In this document: in pieces, positions 62,897 to 64,000 of the stretch
How positions within the stretch are numbered: the first letter of the stretch is position 1
Layout of the letters: the number at the start of each line of letters is the position of its first letter
NCBI GenBank assembly: GCA_963578825.1
Contig: CAUZDW010000001.1
Coordinates: 141,365-205,364 of the forward strand
Length of the DNA stretch: 64,000 nt
Direction: 5' to 3'
Source: JAJDNS01 sp963578825
GTDB taxonomy: Bacteria > Acidobacteriota > Vicinamibacteria > Fen-336
Position numbers and translations under genes: made by a program
Notes under the pieces: model-generated
The model's database searches: none
The model's input: the letters and a program-made list of their open reading frames with translations, nothing else
What the model was told of the DNA's origin: nothing

Positions 62897-63832
62897 ATGG
62901 ACGTGCCCTTTTCTTGGTCTGCGTCGCGCCACAACACGTTCGCCTCGTGCCGGCGGCGGTATTTCTACTCGTATTACGCCTCGCAGGACGATGCTGAGAT
63001 CAAGCGCCTGAAGAAGCTCTCGGCGCTCCCCCTGTGGGCCGGGAGCGTCGTCCACGACACCATCGAGTGGTTCCTGAAGAAGCACGACACACTGCCCCCG
63101 CCCGAGGAGCAGGACGCGCTCATCCGGCGGGTCGTGCACACGGGAATGCTCGGCGACTGGCGCGAGAGCGAGCTGGGGTCGCTCCGCTTTCGCCTGTTCG
63201 AGCACGAGTACGACGTGCCGGTCGAACAGGAGGACAAGCGGATCGCGGTCAATATCGTGATGCGCTCGCTCCGGAACTTCTTCCGCTCCGAGACGCTCGG
63301 GCAGGCTCTCGCCGCAGGGCGCGAGCGTTGGCTGGCCCTCGAGGACCTGGTGAGCTTCCACGTGGGCGACGTCGAGGTGTTCCTCCGGATGGACCTGGCG
63401 TTCCGGGATCAGGAGGGACGGGTCGTCATCGTCGACTGGAAGACCGGGCGGCGGGAGGGACGCTTCAACGAGATCCAGGTGGCCGGCTACGCGCTCTACG
63501 CCACCGAGCAGGGCTGGGTGAGCTCCGCCGAAGAGATCGACACCGAGCTCAACTACCTCGTGATCCCGAGAGCCGTGCGCCGTGGGGTCACGGAGAAGAA
63601 GCTCGAGCACGCCAAAAGCTTCATCCGCAGAAGCTCGGGGGACATGAAGGCGCTGCTCCTCGACCCGGTGGAGAACTTGGCCCGGCTCGAGGACTTCCCG
63701 ATGGTCGATCGCCCCTGGGCCTGCAAGCGCTGCAACTTCCGCAAGCTCTGCTTTCCGAAGAAGGGCGAGCCACACCCCGGGATCGAGCCCGCCACGGCGG
63801 TCGGGAGGCAGGCCGGGACACCGGGCCCCTGA
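62897..63832 (+). CDS. RecB/Cas4-like Fe-S nuclease
   Basis: 311 aa from ATG 62897. N-terminal Cys (NTFASCRRRYFYSY), central HDTIEWFLKKH, and nuclease core VEVFLRMDLAFRDQEGRVVI followed by DWKTG (Asp and DxK), then C-terminal CKRCNFRKLC. The four cysteines form a predicted 4Fe-4S cluster, as in Cas4 and AddB. No CRISPR or cas genes are nearby, so a DNA-repair accessory nuclease beside addAB is more likely. TAGAGT lies eight bases before the ATG. It ends 17 bases before an insertion-sequence terminus. Confidence 0.85.
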   Translation: MDVPFSWSASRHNTFASCRRRYFYSYYASQDDAEIKRLKKLSALPLWAGSVVHDTIEWFLKKHDTLPPPEEQDALIRRVVHTGMLGDWRESELGSLRFRLFEHEYDVPVEQEDKRIAVNIVMRSLRNFFRSETLGQALAAGRERWLALEDLVSFHVGDVEVFLRMDLAFRDQEGRVVIVDWKTGRREGRFNEIQVAGYALYATEQGWVSSAEEIDTELNYLVIPRAVRRGVTEKKLEHAKSFIRRSSGDMKALLLDPVENLARLEDFPMVDRPWACKRCNFRKLCFPKKGEPHPGIEPATAVGRQAGTPGP

Positions 63833-63849
63833 CGAACGAGACAGACGCC

Positions 63850-64000
63850 TGTCAAGCCATCTAAGAAAGTAACCGTAGGGGGGCTTGTCGAGCCATTAGA
63901 TATGTAACCGGGAGGAGGGGGTTGTGGCGCGCATTCGACAGGGCATGGATGGCCCTGAGCTTGCGGTCGACGGTGGCGGAGAGTTTGAAGGGGTCGAGGC
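63850..64000 (-). mobile_element. insertion-sequence end with tandem 36-bp terminal repeats
   Basis: Two copies of a 36-bp unit start with TGTC: at 63850 (TGTCAAGCCATCTAAG, then GTAACCG and a G-run) and at 63886 (TGTCGAGCCATTAGAT, then GTAACCG and a G-run). Repeated terminal binding sites starting TGT are typical of several IS families, for example IS21. The element runs off the right edge; a transposase C-terminus on the minus strand lies inside it. Confidence 0.65.
63861..64000 (-). CDS. transposase-like C-terminus, partial
   Basis: 45 codons and stop. Read from the right edge: LDPFKLSATVDRKLRAIHAL, then SNARHNPLLPVT, then tail residues encoded by the terminal repeats to TAG at 63863. The pattern DPF...DRKLRAIHAL resembles the tails of integrase-fold transposases. 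The catalytic part lies beyond the window, so the family is tentative. The stop lies within the outer terminal repeat. Confidence 0.5.
   Translation of the reverse strand, partial: LDPFKLSATVDRKLRAIHALSNARHNPLLPVTYLMARQAPLRLLS

Noticed and set aside
62897..63832. Cas4-like gene as part of a CRISPR-Cas locus
   Set aside because: No repeat-spacer array and no other cas gene in the window; context is addAB repair.

Overview
The window is a GC-rich chromosomal segment (about two thirds G+C by eye) of a Gram-negative, aerobically respiring bacterium. Acidobacteriota is the best guess. Supporting signs are paired VWFA proteins of the kind common in that phylum, a GH109-type Tat-secreted glycosidase, paired M16 peptidases, many PilZ/GAF/Fis signalling proteins, and a cytochrome bc complex with a split cytochrome b and multihaem cytochrome subunits. 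The phylum call is inference from gene content, not from a marker gene. No rRNA, CRISPR array or intact prophage is present.

Layout. 1-8 kb: a respiratory cluster with a partial mono-haem cytochrome c, a secreted cupredoxin, an eight-haem membrane-anchored cytochrome c, a membrane HEAT-repeat protein, then (behind its own sigma70-type promoter) a Rieske protein and a cytochrome b split into PetB-like and PetD-like halves. It ends in a 12-bp-stem bidirectional terminator. 8-12 kb: a signalling and hypothetical region that shows decay: a PAS/histidine-kinase remnant cut off at its H-box and joined to a short insertion-sequence scar, and a lipoprotein gene interrupted by one in-frame TAG. 12.3-18 kb: two tRNA-Ser genes, a GAF protein, a GT-C-type membrane protein, serS, galU and an FmdB-type zinc ribbon. 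18-31.8 kb: polA (proofreading site degenerate), a lipoprotein, leucyl aminopeptidase, a TolC/adaptor/ABC/permease export operon and a pair of M16 peptidases.

31.8-35.5 kb: the Fo half of ATP synthase (atpZ-like, atpI, atpB, atpE, atpF) with no F1 genes beside it, and an AI-2E-family permease. 35.6-40 kb: nuoL and nuoM without other complex I genes, and a mog-type gene. 40-50 kb: two VWFA proteins, a LOG-family protein, an NAD-type isocitrate dehydrogenase, a GGDEF-PilZ diguanylate cyclase, a GDSL lipoprotein and a NifA-like activator. 49.6-56 kb: a 5'-truncated ppk2, a GH109-like enzyme, an alkaline-phosphatase-superfamily lipoprotein with Thr at the sulfatase nucleophile position, an MFS transporter, a DUF4013 protein and a YihY protein. 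56.3-63.8 kb: addB, addA and a third Fe-S RecB/Cas4-like nuclease. The right edge is the end of an insertion sequence with tandem 36-bp terminal repeats, related to the scar at 8.8 kb.

Together the window carries much of an energy-conserving chain (complex I distal pump modules, a complex III-like bc complex, the Fo rotor and stator). It also carries DNA repair (polA, addAB) and envelope functions. The most unusual points are the architecture of the bc complex, a recurring start-region layout in which a -10-like hexamer sits 6-10 bases before the start codon without a Shine-Dalgarno sequence, a dispersed GGAGTATTC palindrome motif, and several gene remnants.
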